The notes below the pieces were generated by a model, which searched no databases, was not told where the DNA came from, and worked only from the letters and a program-made list of their open reading frames with translations. This document shows positions 24,721 to 33,680 of a stretch of DNA of 64,000 nucleotides, in pieces. Made by a program: the position numbers and the translations under genes. Source of the DNA: Solirubrobacteraceae bacterium (lineage in GTDB: Bacteria; Actinomycetota; Thermoleophilia; Solirubrobacterales; Solirubrobacteraceae). Positions within the stretch are counted from its first letter, which is position 1. Each line of letters starts with the position of its first letter. Location of the stretch: the NCBI GenBank assembly GCA_016463765.1, contig JAEMQS010000004.1, forward strand, positions 1-64,000, given 5' to 3'.

Positions 24721-25227
24721 CGGCGCGACGCGTTCGAGCAGGTCGGCGAGCATCCGGGCGGTCGCGCCCCAGATGACGTCCTCGCTGCCGGCGATCCCGT
24801 ACACGTCGGTGGTGAATGGCACGCCGCGACGGACGAGCCGGCGGCGGTCGTGCGCGTCGCGCAGCGTGCGCAGCGGCAGCTCGAGCACGCTGTGGACCTC
24901 ATCCGGCGACGGCGTCCAGCCGTGGCCGGCGTCGATCATCCCGACGAAGGGGTACACCGCGTAGCTCGTCACGAACGTCCCGACCGGGCTCAGTGCGCCG
25001 AGCAGCTCGACGGCGGTGGGGGACAGGCCGATCTCCTCCTCGGCCTCGCGCAGCGCCGTGAAGCGCAGATCCTCGTCGGTGTCGTCCTGGCGGCCGCCGG
25101 GGAACGAGATCTCGCCCGCGTGCCGGCGCATGTCCTCGCGGCGCTTGGTGAAGACGGCATGCAGCTCGCCGTCGTGCAGGTACAGGGGCACGAGCACCGC
25201 AGCGTCGGTGCGGCCGTGCACGTCCAT
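24709..25227 (-). CDS. Nudix hydrolase, CoA pyrophosphatase type
   Basis: 172 residues. The Nudix box is GGRQDDTDEDLRFTALREAEEEIGL, seen as Gly then REAEEEIG, with metal-binding Glu residues. The segment before it, RRHAGEISFPGG, is the signature of CoA/acyl-CoA diphosphatases. It may recycle CoA in a region rich in acyl-CoA enzymes. Confidence 0.93.
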   Translation of the reverse strand: MDVHGRTDAAVLVPLYLHDGELHAVFTKRREDMRRHAGEISFPGGRQDDTDEDLRFTALREAEEEIGLSPTAVELLGALSPVGTFVTSYAVYPFVGMIDAGHGWTPSPDEVHSVLELPLRTLRDAHDRRRLVRRGVPFTTDVYGIAGSEDVIWGATARMLADLLERVAPLLD

Positions 25228-25279
25228 GGCGGCCGCAGCGGCCGGATCCAGCAGGACGCCCCGCAGGGCGCCGGCGAGC

Positions 25280-25684
25280 TCAGCGCGCGAGCTGGGCCCG
25301 CTCGACGCGCTCGTGGAACATCACCTCACCGTCAAGCGTGCGGTGGATGGGGCACTTCGCGGCGATGACGCGCAGGCGCTCGACGCGCTCGTCGTCCATC
25401 GTCTCGGGCATCCTCAGCACGAGCTCGAACTTCGTCGGGCACCCGCGCTCGGCAGGCGAGTACTCGCAGTCGACCTCGACGCCGGACAGGTCCCAGCCCT
25501 TGCGCTGGGCGTACATCTGCATCGTGATGGCGGTGCACGACGCGAGGCTCGCGGCGAGCAGTTCCTGCGGGCTGGGCCCCAGGTCGGTGCCCCCGACGTC
25601 CTCGGGCTCGTCGACCGTCAGCTGGTGCTGGCGCACCTTCACCGTGTGGCGAAAGCCAGACTGACAGGAGGATGTGGCGCGCAT
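25280..25684 (-). CDS. OsmC-family peroxide-reductase-like protein
   Basis: 134 residues with the OsmC fold: GPSPQELLAASLASCTAITMQMYAQRKG in two parts, the second Cys-bearing (ASLASCTAITMQMYAQRKG), and a distal Cys in VIAAKCPIHRTL. These two Cys reduce organic hydroperoxides in OsmC/Ohr. ATG 25684 is chosen because TAACAT lies 7 nt upstream. A palindrome (25703-25717) just before the promoter may be the operator. Confidence 0.88.
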   Translation of the reverse strand: MRATSSCQSGFRHTVKVRQHQLTVDEPEDVGGTDLGPSPQELLAASLASCTAITMQMYAQRKGWDLSGVEVDCEYSPAERGCPTKFELVLRMPETMDDERVERLRVIAAKCPIHRTLDGEVMFHERVERAQLAR

Positions 25685-25691
25685 ACCCGAA

Positions 25692-25697
25692 ATGTTA
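25692..25697 (-). promoter_or_regulatory. -10 box, leaderless osmC-like gene
   Basis: TAACAT on the minus strand ends 7 nt before the ATG at 25684. Confidence 0.55.
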
Positions 25698-25702
25698 GCC
25701 CT

Positions 25703-25717
25703 CTGACGCACTGTCAG
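25703..25717. promoter_or_regulatory. Operator-like inverted repeat before the osmC-like gene
   Basis: CTGAC and GTCAG separated by 5 nt, just upstream of the -10 box. A repressor site is plausible; no regulator gene is adjacent. Confidence 0.35.
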
Positions 25718-25730
25718 GGGCGGGGCGACG

Positions 25731-26288
25731 TCAGCCGCGGGCGCCGAAGTTGTTCACGTACGTCGCCGCGCCGTTGGCGGCCGTCACGCCGCGGACGGGC
25801 GCGCCGTCGGAGATGCCGATGCCGATGTCGCGGAACCTGCCGTTGAGGATGTTCTTGCGGTGCCCTGGGCTCTTCATCCAGGCGCGGACGATCTTCGCCG
25901 GTGTCTGGGCGCCGCCGGAACCCCAGGCGAGGTTCTCGCCGACGATCCAGCTGCGGCCGCTGCGCAGGTAGTCGCCGCGCTTGATGCGGTCGAGCATCGT
26001 CGAGCCGCCGGGGCTGACGTGGTCGAAGAAGCGCTCGCTGACCATCAGCCGTGCGTAGTTCTGCGCCGTCGAGCGCAGCTCCGGATGTTCGCGCAGCGCG
26101 CTGAGCCCGCGGCTCGTGCGCTCGTCGTTGAGCAGGCAGAGCGTCGCCTCACGGGCATCGCTGAGCGCCATGGTGTCCGGGCTGTCGTCCTGTCCTTCGC
26201 AGTCGGCGGCGACGCCGGCGGCGGGGGCGAGGAGGCCGAACGCGAGGGCGGCGGCCAGAGCAGTGGCTGTGCGGGTGAGACGCTGCAT
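25731..26288 (-). CDS. Secreted CAP/SCP-domain protein
   Basis: 185 residues: signal peptide (about 1-28, ending GVAAD), then a CAP domain with FFDHVSPGGSTMLDRI, GENLAWG and SPGHRKNILNGRFRDIGIG. These contain the conserved His/Glu cavity residues. Bacterial CAP proteins are extracellular with mostly unknown substrates. A GGGAGGG run ends right at the ATG. Confidence 0.92.
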   Translation of the reverse strand: MQRLTRTATALAAALAFGLLAPAAGVAADCEGQDDSPDTMALSDAREATLCLLNDERTSRGLSALREHPELRSTAQNYARLMVSERFFDHVSPGGSTMLDRIKRGDYLRSGRSWIVGENLAWGSGGAQTPAKIVRAWMKSPGHRKNILNGRFRDIGIGISDGAPVRGVTAANGAATYVNNFGARG

Positions 26289-26469
26289 CCCTCCCAGAAT
26301 CGGCCCGGCTCGGCCGATCAGATGCCTTCTTGAGGTTCAAACCCGACAACTGTCCAGTTCTGCTCAAGAAACCGTGGTACATCGGTCCAGATCGCTGGTA
26401 ACCGGTCTGGATCTTGGTACCCGGAACGGGGGATTGCGGGCGGTCCGTATCCTTCCTGCGGCAGGCTGG

Positions 26470-26543
26470 CGGGGCGTAGCTCAGCCTGGCAGAGCGCCGC
26501 GTTTGGGACGCGGAGGTCGCCGGTTCAAGTCCGGCCGCCCCGA
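26470..26543 (+). tRNA. tRNA-Pro (UGG anticodon)
   Basis: 74-nt cloverleaf. Acceptor CGGGGCG pairs with CGCCCCG, anticodon stem CCGCG/CGCGG encloses loop TTTGGGA with anticodon TGG, and the T-loop is TTCAAGT. CCA is not encoded. TATCCT at 26448-26453 is a likely -10 box 16 nt upstream. Confidence 0.97.
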
Positions 26544-26553
26544 TGCAACGAGG

Positions 26554-26581
26554 GCCCCGCGCCGCAGGTCGCGCGCGGGGC
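26554..26581 (+). terminator. Hairpin after tRNA-Pro
   Basis: Arms GCCCCGCGC (26554-26562) and GCGCGGGGC (26573-26581), 10-nt loop, 10 nt after the tRNA and just before the end of the converging transglutaminase gene. Confidence 0.65.
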
Positions 26582-26586
26582 TCGCG

Positions 26587-27414
26587 TCACGCGGCGCGCA
26601 CCTCGAAGTCCGTGAGGGTCAGCGGGCCGAACGACGTGATGAGCGCGACGTCGACCGCGTCGCGGCCGCGGCCGACGACGACCCGCCCGGTCCGCGGCTG
26701 GTTGTTGCGCGCGTCGAAGGTGTGCCAGCGGCCGTCGAGGAAGACCTCGAACCACGCGGCGAAGTCCATGGGCTCCGGCGGCGGCTCGACGCCGATGTTC
26801 GGGATGTAGCCGAACACGTACCGCGCGGGGATGTTCAGCGCGCGGCAGAAGCTGATGGCGAGATGCGCGTAGTCGCGGCAGACCCCCTGGCCGGCGCGAT
26901 TGACGTCGGCCGCGGTCGTCCACGGGTTCGACGACCCCGGCAGGAACTCGAGATGGTTGTGGACGTAGTCGACGACCGCCTGCACGCGCGCCCACCCCGG
27001 CTCGAGGCCGCCGAAGCGCTGCCAGGCCTCGTGGCCGAGCTCGTCGGGCAGGCAGAACCGGCTCGGCATGATGAAGCTCAGGGTCTCGTCCGGCAGCGCC
27101 TCGACCGGGATCTCGCGCGCGTCCAGATCGATCACGTCGCACGGCCGCGCGAGCGTGACCTCCGCGTCGTAGCGCAGGGTGAACTGGCCGGCGGGGACGT
27201 CGATGCGCTCACAGCGGTTGCCGTAGTGGTCGACGTAGCCGTGGTGGCGGGCCGGCGCGTCCCAGCGCTCGCTGCGGATCGTCAGCCCCGGCTGGAGGAA
27301 CGGCATGACCTGCACGATCGCCGAGGCCGGGTGGTGGGCCTCCAGCCCGAACGTGCACCCGACGGAGAGATCCAGGCCTGCGTCGTGATGGCCAGGATGC
27401 GGGGGCGTCGTCAT
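26587..27414 (-). CDS. Transglutaminase-like cysteine protease family protein
   Basis: 275 residues. N-terminal beta domain (1-110), then the transglutaminase-like core with nucleophile Cys in GQGVCRDYAHLAISFCRAL and the His/Asp of the triad in RWHTFDARNNQPR. Such proteins act as proteases or amidases; no partner gene is nearby. Start at ATG 27414 with GGGAGC about 9 nt upstream rather than a longer form. Confidence 0.92.
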   Translation of the reverse strand: MTTPPHPGHHDAGLDLSVGCTFGLEAHHPASAIVQVMPFLQPGLTIRSERWDAPARHHGYVDHYGNRCERIDVPAGQFTLRYDAEVTLARPCDVIDLDAREIPVEALPDETLSFIMPSRFCLPDELGHEAWQRFGGLEPGWARVQAVVDYVHNHLEFLPGSSNPWTTAADVNRAGQGVCRDYAHLAISFCRALNIPARYVFGYIPNIGVEPPPEPMDFAAWFEVFLDGRWHTFDARNNQPRTGRVVVGRGRDAVDVALITSFGPLTLTDFEVRAA

Positions 27415-27459
27415 GTCTGCTCCCAGGATGGCAGCATCGCGCAGCGCCGTCGGGCCGAC

Positions 27460-27465
27460 TACGCT
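27460..27465 (+). promoter_or_regulatory. -10 box for a 25-codon gene
   Basis: TACGCT ends 7 nt before the ATG at 27473, the same geometry as the leaderless promoters of full-size genes. Confidence 0.5.
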
Positions 27466-27472
27466 TGCGCGC

Positions 27473-27550
27473 ATGTGGCCCATCATTCTCACCGTCGTCG
27501 TCCTCGTCCCGCTGCTCGTGTTCGCGTGGACGAAGACGCGGGCGCGCTGA
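27473..27550 (+). CDS. 25-residue membrane microprotein
   Basis: Encodes MWPIILTVVVLVPLLVFAW followed by TKTRAR: one hydrophobic helix and a basic C-terminus, a typical single-pass microprotein (N-out, C-in by the positive-inside rule). Support comes from a leaderless-type -10 box 7 nt before ATG and a clean stop 12 nt before the end of the converging SpoIIAA-like gene. Function unknown. Confidence 0.5.
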   Translation: MWPIILTVVVLVPLLVFAWTKTRAR

Positions 27551-27562
27551 CCTCGCGCGCGG

Positions 27563-27943
27563 CTACTCGGCGGGCGTGAAGCCCTCCGCGGCCCAGGCCT
27601 TCGCCTCGGCGAGCTGGGCGACGCGGAACACGCGGGCGTGGCCGGGCATGACCAGGCTCAGCGCGCGGATGGCCGGCTTGGCCCAGCCGACGTTCGTGAC
27701 GATCGCGATGCGCTCGAACGACGCCGGGTGGCTGAGGCCGAGCTTCAGATCGGCCTTCATCGCGTCGTCGTCGTACTCCTCGAACTCGGGTCCGAGCATG
27801 TAGACCATGCGGACCTTGCCGTACTTGTCGATGGCGCGCTCGATCGCGGGGACGAGGACGTCGCGATAGTCCTCCTCCTCGACCTCGTCGACGGCCTCGA
27901 AACCCAGGACGCCCGATGGCATGTCGGAAAGCAGGCGGATCAT
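27563..27943 (-). CDS. SpoIIAA-like (STAS-fold) protein
   Basis: 126 residues matching the SpoIIAA-like family: SGVLGFEAVDEVEEEDYRDVLVPAI, given here as GVLGFEAVDEV and EEDYRDVLVPAI, then KVRMVYMLGPEF and ERIAIVTNVGWAKPAIRAL. The family is widespread and poorly understood; it is not a sporulation marker. ATG 27943 chosen because TACAGT lies 7 nt upstream; a GTG two codons earlier is alternative. Confidence 0.85.
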   Translation of the reverse strand: MIRLLSDMPSGVLGFEAVDEVEEEDYRDVLVPAIERAIDKYGKVRMVYMLGPEFEEYDDDAMKADLKLGLSHPASFERIAIVTNVGWAKPAIRALSLVMPGHARVFRVAQLAEAKAWAAEGFTPAE

Positions 27944-27950
27944 GAGCACG

Positions 27951-27956
27951 ACTGTA
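27951..27956 (-). promoter_or_regulatory. -10 box, leaderless SpoIIAA-like gene
   Basis: TACAGT on the minus strand, 7 nt before the ATG at 27943. Confidence 0.55.
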
Positions 27957-27973
27957 CGTCCTCAGGGCGCGGG

Positions 27974-27979
27974 TAGCAT
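27974..27979 (+). promoter_or_regulatory. -10 box for tRNA-Arg
   Basis: TAGCAT, 12 nt before the first base of the mature tRNA. The same spacing is seen at tRNA-His. Confidence 0.5.
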
Positions 27980-27991
27980 CACCGCGTGCTT

Positions 27992-28065
27992 GCCCCCGTA
28001 GCTCAGCTGGATAGAGCAGCGGCCTTCTAATCCGCAGGTCCCAGGTTCGAATCCTGGCGGGGGCG
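27992..28065 (+). tRNA. tRNA-Arg (UCU anticodon)
   Basis: 74-nt cloverleaf: acceptor GCCCCCG with CGGGGGC, anticodon loop CTTCTAA with anticodon TCT (reads AGA), T-loop TTCGAAT. The last anticodon-stem pair is a C-T mismatch. CCA is not encoded. Confidence 0.96.
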
Positions 28066-28182
28066 TGGGTGGTCGTGCGTCGCCTGGGGGGTCACCCCTC
28101 ATGCGCTCCGACCCGCCCCAGGGGACTCTTGCTGCACACGCAGGGCCATCCGGGCTCTCGCGCCACCCCAGGAGAACCCCCC

Positions 28183-29454
28183 ATGTCCCCCTTCACGCTC
28201 ACCCTCGCGTCTCGTTCCCGCCGCGCTGCGCTCTGCGCCGCCATCGCCGCATGCGCCGTCGGCGGTCTCGCCGGTGAAGCCGCGGCGACGCAGATCAACG
28301 GCGACATCTCGACCTTCACCGTCAGTGACGGCATCGAGGCCGGCCAGGCGCCGCTCAACGGTCCAGACGTCTACCAGGTGGAGGTGGCGGTGGTGAATGG
28401 AGAAAGCGTGTGGAAACTGACCACTGACTCGCCGATTCGCCTGATCGCCGGCGCCTGTACCCGGATCAGCGGGGCGAACAACGTCGCGGGGCCGTCGGAG
28501 GTCCACTGCAAGCGCGCCGCCGAGCCCGGTGAGAGCCGCGCGATCCTCGGTGGGGGCGACGACAGCTTCGTCGCCGCGCCCGGGTTCCCCGACCGCCTGC
28601 GCCTGGTCGGCGAAGACGGCAACGACACGCTCACCGGCGGCGAGGCCGACGACGTCCTCAACGGCGGCGACGGCGACAACGTGCTGACCGGCAACGGCGG
28701 CAACGACAGCCTGACGCTCGGCAACCCGCCGCGCACGCAGTTCGCCAACATCCCGAACGGGACCAACACGATGACGGGCGGCCCGGGCAACGATTTCATG
28801 TTCGGCGCCGACGGCAACGACGCCATCGACGGCGGCGACGGCAACGACTCGCTGGGCGGTGGCCGCGGCATCGACGTCATCAGCGGCGGCGAGGGCGACG
28901 ACAGCCTCAACGGCACCGAGGACGCGTTCCAGAAGCGTGATTCGCTCACCGGCGGCGGCGGGACCGATCAGTTCACCGCGGACATCCTCGACCAGGTCTT
29001 CGCCCGGGACGGCATCGCCGAGCGCATCGGCTGCAAGCCGGTCCGCTTCCTGACCGACCCGCTGGCGTTCGCCGAGGTCGACCTGAAGGACATCATCGCG
29101 TTCGGCGACCCGTGCCCGGTGGTCCTGCGCGCGCCGAAGAACGAGACGCCGTCGGGCGCCATCCGGTCCTCGACGGTGAAGGTCTCGTCCGGAGTGGCGC
29201 GCGTCTCGGTGCGCTGCACCACGACGAAGGCATGCACCGGCACGGTCCGGATGCGGCTGGCGCGCAAGGGCTCGACCACCGTCCGCGCGACCTACCGCGT
29301 GGCCGGCAAGAAGACGCGCACGCTGTCGCTGAAGCTGCGCGCATCCGACGCGTCCAAGGTCACCACCAAGGGCGTGAAGGCGACCGTGACGCTGACCGAG
29401 AAGGGCAAGGCCGGCGACAAGACGGTCACCCGCGCGGTGACTGCGAAGCGGTAG
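28183..29454 (+). CDS. Secreted RTX-type calcium-binding repeat protein
   Basis: 423 residues. Signal peptide at about 1-35 (ends GEAAA). Residues about 140-250 hold several GGxGxDxLx nonapeptides such as GGDGDNVLT, GGPGNDFMF and GGEGDDSLN, which fold into a calcium beta-roll. The C-terminal 100 residues are a Lys/Thr-rich Ig-like beta domain common in secreted actinobacterial proteins. ATG 28183 has AGGAG upstream. It is probably an extracellular or surface protein, exported by Sec rather than a type I system, of which there is no sign here. Confidence 0.88.
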   Translation: MSPFTLTLASRSRRAALCAAIAACAVGGLAGEAAATQINGDISTFTVSDGIEAGQAPLNGPDVYQVEVAVVNGESVWKLTTDSPIRLIAGACTRISGANNVAGPSEVHCKRAAEPGESRAILGGGDDSFVAAPGFPDRLRLVGEDGNDTLTGGEADDVLNGGDGDNVLTGNGGNDSLTLGNPPRTQFANIPNGTNTMTGGPGNDFMFGADGNDAIDGGDGNDSLGGGRGIDVISGGEGDDSLNGTEDAFQKRDSLTGGGGTDQFTADILDQVFARDGIAERIGCKPVRFLTDPLAFAEVDLKDIIAFGDPCPVVLRAPKNETPSGAIRSSTVKVSSGVARVSVRCTTTKACTGTVRMRLARKGSTTVRATYRVAGKKTRTLSLKLRASDASKVTTKGVKATVTLTEKGKAGDKTVTRAVTAKR

Positions 29455-29470
29455 GCACGTCGCAACGCGA

Positions 29471-29499
29471 GCGCCCTCGCCGGGTTCCGGCGGGGGCGC
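29471..29499 (+). terminator. Terminator after the RTX gene
   Basis: 13-bp stem (29471-29483 with 29487-29499, one T-G pair) and GTT loop, 17 nt after the stop and followed by TTCC. It also separates the converging protease-nuclease gene. Confidence 0.75.
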
Positions 29500-29512
29500 T
29501 TCCGCGGAAGCG

Positions 29513-31411
29513 TCAGGCCACGAACGTGATGTCGGCGTAGTCCGTCAGCGGCGCGGCGAGGGATTCGGGCTGGCGGCGCAGCGGGTCCCGGCTGGAGAGG
29601 CGGTCGAAGCTCAGGCCGGCGAGCTTCTCGATCTCGCTGATCGGCCGCTGCCAGGTCTCATGGGCCCCGAAGACGAACTCCTCCGGGGCGAGGTAGGTCT
29701 CCTGACTCATGAGGTACCCGGTGGCCGTGAGCTTGCGGGTGTCGTCATGGATGAACGCGATGACCTTCCAGAACCGCAGCGGGATCTGGGTGCCGAAGCG
29801 CGTGGGGTCGTCGTCCCGCAGGACGGGGCCGGTGATGACGGAGATCCGCATCTGGTCCTCCACGCAGTGCTGGAGGGCGTAGTCCTCGAGGCCGAGCCAG
29901 ATACCGGCGTTGAACGGCTGCATCTGGGGGACCGCGTTGGTGTAGTGCATCGAGTCGCGATTGCCGCGTTCGGCGAGTTCGACCGGCCCCCAGATCGGAT
30001 CCTCGCGGCGCGTCATGTGGCCGCGTGCGAAGCGGGGCGGGTCGCCGTAGACGTCGTCGGCGCCGTCGCCGGGCAGCAGCTGCGCGTCACGGGGGATCCG
30101 CGGGTCGATGAGCCAGGAACGCCGTCTCGCGCTCTTCTTCTGATCGCCGCTGATGTTGACGGCGCTCCAGAGGCACAGGCGCCGGGACTTGCTCATGGCG
30201 ACGGAGAAGTGCTCGTACTTCAGCTCGCCGGTGCGCTTCCCTCGAGGTCCGTGCATGAGGACGTCCCGGGGAGCCGTCGTCTTCTCGGGCAGGTTCACGC
30301 GGACGGCTGCGCCGGCGCCGAGGAAGGCGGGGTCGAAGCCCTCCCGGTCCTCGTACTCCGACACCGCCGCTTCGAGCGGGTCGGCGGCTCGGCCGCGCTT
30401 CCGTTCGGCGGGGTCGGCGGGGATGCTGGCGCGTGAGCGGCGCTTCACGCGCGCGAGGGCGTCGAGCAGCGCGGTGGGCTTGACGGCGTGGTTGGCCTCG
30501 CCGGGGATCCCGGAGAAGTGCAGGCCGACGGCGTTGCCCTCCATGTCCAGGACCGCCGAGCCGGAGCTGCCGCGCAGGGTCGAGGCGTCGTGCGTGAAGT
30601 ACCACGGCTTCGTGTCCACGACCAGAGCCTTGCCGGGGGACACGCGCTTGACGTCGAAGATGTCGCCGAAGACCCCCTTCGCGTCGGTGTCATCGAGCAT
30701 GCCGCCGGTGTCGCGGGAGGGGAAGCCGACGACGGCGATGTCCATCTCGCTGCGCGGGTCCGTCCGGCTCAGCGGGATGGGCTCCGGCATGCGGTCGTCC
30801 GGCCTGAGCTCGAGGAACGCGATGTCGGGGGCGGACGTGTCGTGCTCAGCCATGAACAGGACGCGGGCGACGTCGATGTCGAGAGGGCGGGACCGGCCCG
30901 TGGGACGGTGCTCCTCGCGGAAGTCGAGTCGGGTCTGGATGGGGCGGCCGGTGGCGGGCGTGACGATGGCGCCGTAGCCGCGGCCTTCTCGCCGCGCGAA
31001 GTTCTCCGCGACGTGGCGGTTGGTGACGACGGTGCGGTCGGCGATGAGCCAGCCTGTCCCGCCCCAGCCGAAGGCCGGGTGGTCGCGGAACTCGATGCGG
31101 CCGACGGAGGCCACGCGGGGCTCGAGGCGCGCGCGGGCCGACAGCAGCCGGGCCGCCAGGGTCTTGCTCCGGGGCGGGACGATCCGGCCGTTGCGGACGA
31201 GCAGCGCGGGTCGGGTGAACTGCAGGATGACCGCTTCGGTCCTTGGCAGCGGGAGTCGGCCCTCACCGCCGGGCGACGCGATGACGGCTCGTACGAGATC
31301 CGGGGTGGTACCCGCCTCGGCGGCGCCGGGGAGCGGGCTTCCCGACTCGACGATGGCGGACAGCTCTCGGACGACGGGGGTGTCGCGGAGGACGTCGGTC
31401 AGCTGCGGCAT
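29513..31411 (-). CDS. Trypsin-like protease fused to DNA/RNA non-specific endonuclease
   Basis: 632 residues with two enzymes in one chain. Residues about 112-320 are a V8/trypsin-like protease: H133 in TNRHVAE, D196 in APDIAFLEL and Ser283 in GSSGSAV. Residues about 400-600 are an EndoG/NUC1-type nuclease: ARGHMTRRED with H465, and NAVPQMQPFNAGIW with the metal Asn. The first 50 residues form a small helical domain like the adaptor domains of bacterial conflict proteins. There is no signal peptide, so it should act in the cytosol. ATG 31411 has AGGAG. Suggests a self-processed, regulated nuclease. Confidence 0.9.
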   Translation of the reverse strand: MPQLTDVLRDTPVVRELSAIVESGSPLPGAAEAGTTPDLVRAVIASPGGEGRLPLPRTEAVILQFTRPALLVRNGRIVPPRSKTLAARLLSARARLEPRVASVGRIEFRDHPAFGWGGTGWLIADRTVVTNRHVAENFARREGRGYGAIVTPATGRPIQTRLDFREEHRPTGRSRPLDIDVARVLFMAEHDTSAPDIAFLELRPDDRMPEPIPLSRTDPRSEMDIAVVGFPSRDTGGMLDDTDAKGVFGDIFDVKRVSPGKALVVDTKPWYFTHDASTLRGSSGSAVLDMEGNAVGLHFSGIPGEANHAVKPTALLDALARVKRRSRASIPADPAERKRGRAADPLEAAVSEYEDREGFDPAFLGAGAAVRVNLPEKTTAPRDVLMHGPRGKRTGELKYEHFSVAMSKSRRLCLWSAVNISGDQKKSARRRSWLIDPRIPRDAQLLPGDGADDVYGDPPRFARGHMTRREDPIWGPVELAERGNRDSMHYTNAVPQMQPFNAGIWLGLEDYALQHCVEDQMRISVITGPVLRDDDPTRFGTQIPLRFWKVIAFIHDDTRKLTATGYLMSQETYLAPEEFVFGAHETWQRPISEIEKLAGLSFDRLSSRDPLRRQPESLAAPLTDYADITFVA

Positions 31412-31476
31412 GAGCGTCTCCTGGCGAGGCTCGCTGAGCGATCCGTGCCCGATGGTCGGCGGGTGTACCACGCAGG

Positions 31477-31505
31477 ACCATGCCCGAGTTATCAGCGGCG
31501 GTCAA
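31477..31505 (-). promoter_or_regulatory. Promoter for the protease-nuclease gene
   Basis: TTGACC (31505 to 31500) and CATGGT (31482 to 31477) with a 17-nt spacer; the predicted leader is about 60 nt and contains AGGAG. The -10 is weak. So the gene is probably transcribed on its own, not from the BLUF operon. Confidence 0.45.
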
Positions 31506-31537
31506 GCGTCCTCGGGCCAGCGCGCGGGCGGCGACCG

Positions 31538-31960
31538 TCAGCCGTTGGTCTGCGCCTGCAGCAGTGCCAGCCAGCGCCCCATCAACAGCGTCGCCTGATC
31601 GCGGCGCACGGTGTGGTCGCGCAGGGTGCGCAGCTCGTCGATCTGGACGAGCGGGTTGCTGTCGTCCGTCACGCCGCCCATGAACCAGTCCCCGTAGATC
31701 CGGTCGTTGACCGTGCCGATGGTGATCAGCTGCGGGTCGTGGTGGCGGGTGTCGTCGGCGATGCGCACGTACGTCCGCAGCACTGCGAGCTCCGGGCCTT
31801 CCAGGACCTGAGCGAAGTGGCCGCCCCGGGCGCTCAGCGCCCCCGTGATGCCCAGGGGCTCGTTGTGGCGCCGCGCGCTCTCGAGGATCGCGGCGATGTC
31901 GTCGTCCGTGAGGCCCTGTTGGGCCTCACTGGCATAGAGCAGCCGCAGGAGGATGGTCAC
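31538..31960 (-). CDS. BLUF-domain blue-light sensor
   Basis: 140 residues, a stand-alone BLUF domain that binds FAD and changes hydrogen bonding in light. Key residues are present: Y9, N33, Q51 in GHFAQVLEG, and W92/M94 in YGDWFMGG. There is no attached output domain, so it must signal through a partner. GTG start with GAGG upstream, 19 nt after the DAHP synthase stop and on the same strand, so probably cotranscribed with it. Confidence 0.92.
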   Translation of the reverse strand: MTILLRLLYASEAQQGLTDDDIAAILESARRHNEPLGITGALSARGGHFAQVLEGPELAVLRTYVRIADDTRHHDPQLITIGTVNDRIYGDWFMGGVTDDSNPLVQIDELRTLRDHTVRRDQATLLMGRWLALLQAQTNG

Positions 31961-31979
31961 GCGGCCATCCTCGCAGGCG

Positions 31980-33404
<1,425 letters not shown>

Positions 33405-33602
33405 TCACCAGTGCTTCAGCGCGCCGCCGGCGACGAGCGCGGCGAGGAGGCCGATGACGAGCAGTGTCAGGGCGATCATCGACAGCGTCTCGGCGTCGAC
33501 GCGGCGGTGCAGGCCGAGGACGGTCGCGAGCGCGATGCCTCCGACCGCGGTACCGGTGATCGTGACGGCCGCAAGGACCTCCGGAGACGCGAACGCGAGC
33601 AT
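33405..33602 (-). CDS. Small two-helix membrane protein
   Basis: 65 residues with helices at about 8-28 and 41-60 joined by HRRVDAE. No family recognised. ATG 33602 is supported by TACATT (33621 to 33616), 13 nt upstream. It is followed by DAHP synthase on the same strand but separated by that gene's own promoter. Confidence 0.6.
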   Translation of the reverse strand: MLAFASPEVLAAVTITGTAVGGIALATVLGLHRRVDAETLSMIALTLLVIGLLAALVAGGALKHW

Positions 33603-33615
33603 TCTGGTGGCGCGC

Positions 33616-33621
33616 AATGTA
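33616..33621 (-). promoter_or_regulatory. -10 box for the small membrane gene at 33602
   Basis: TACATT on the minus strand, 13 nt before the ATG, predicting a leader of about 6 nt. Confidence 0.45.
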
Positions 33622-33680
33622 CAAGAAGCACTGAGCGCATGTCGGCTCAAGCAGGACGCTGCACGGGCGATCGCTCGGCC

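Noticed and set aside
27563-27943. SpoIIAA-like and SpoIIM-like proteins as evidence of sporulation
   Set aside because: Both families are widespread in non-sporulating bacteria, and no sporulation operon is present.
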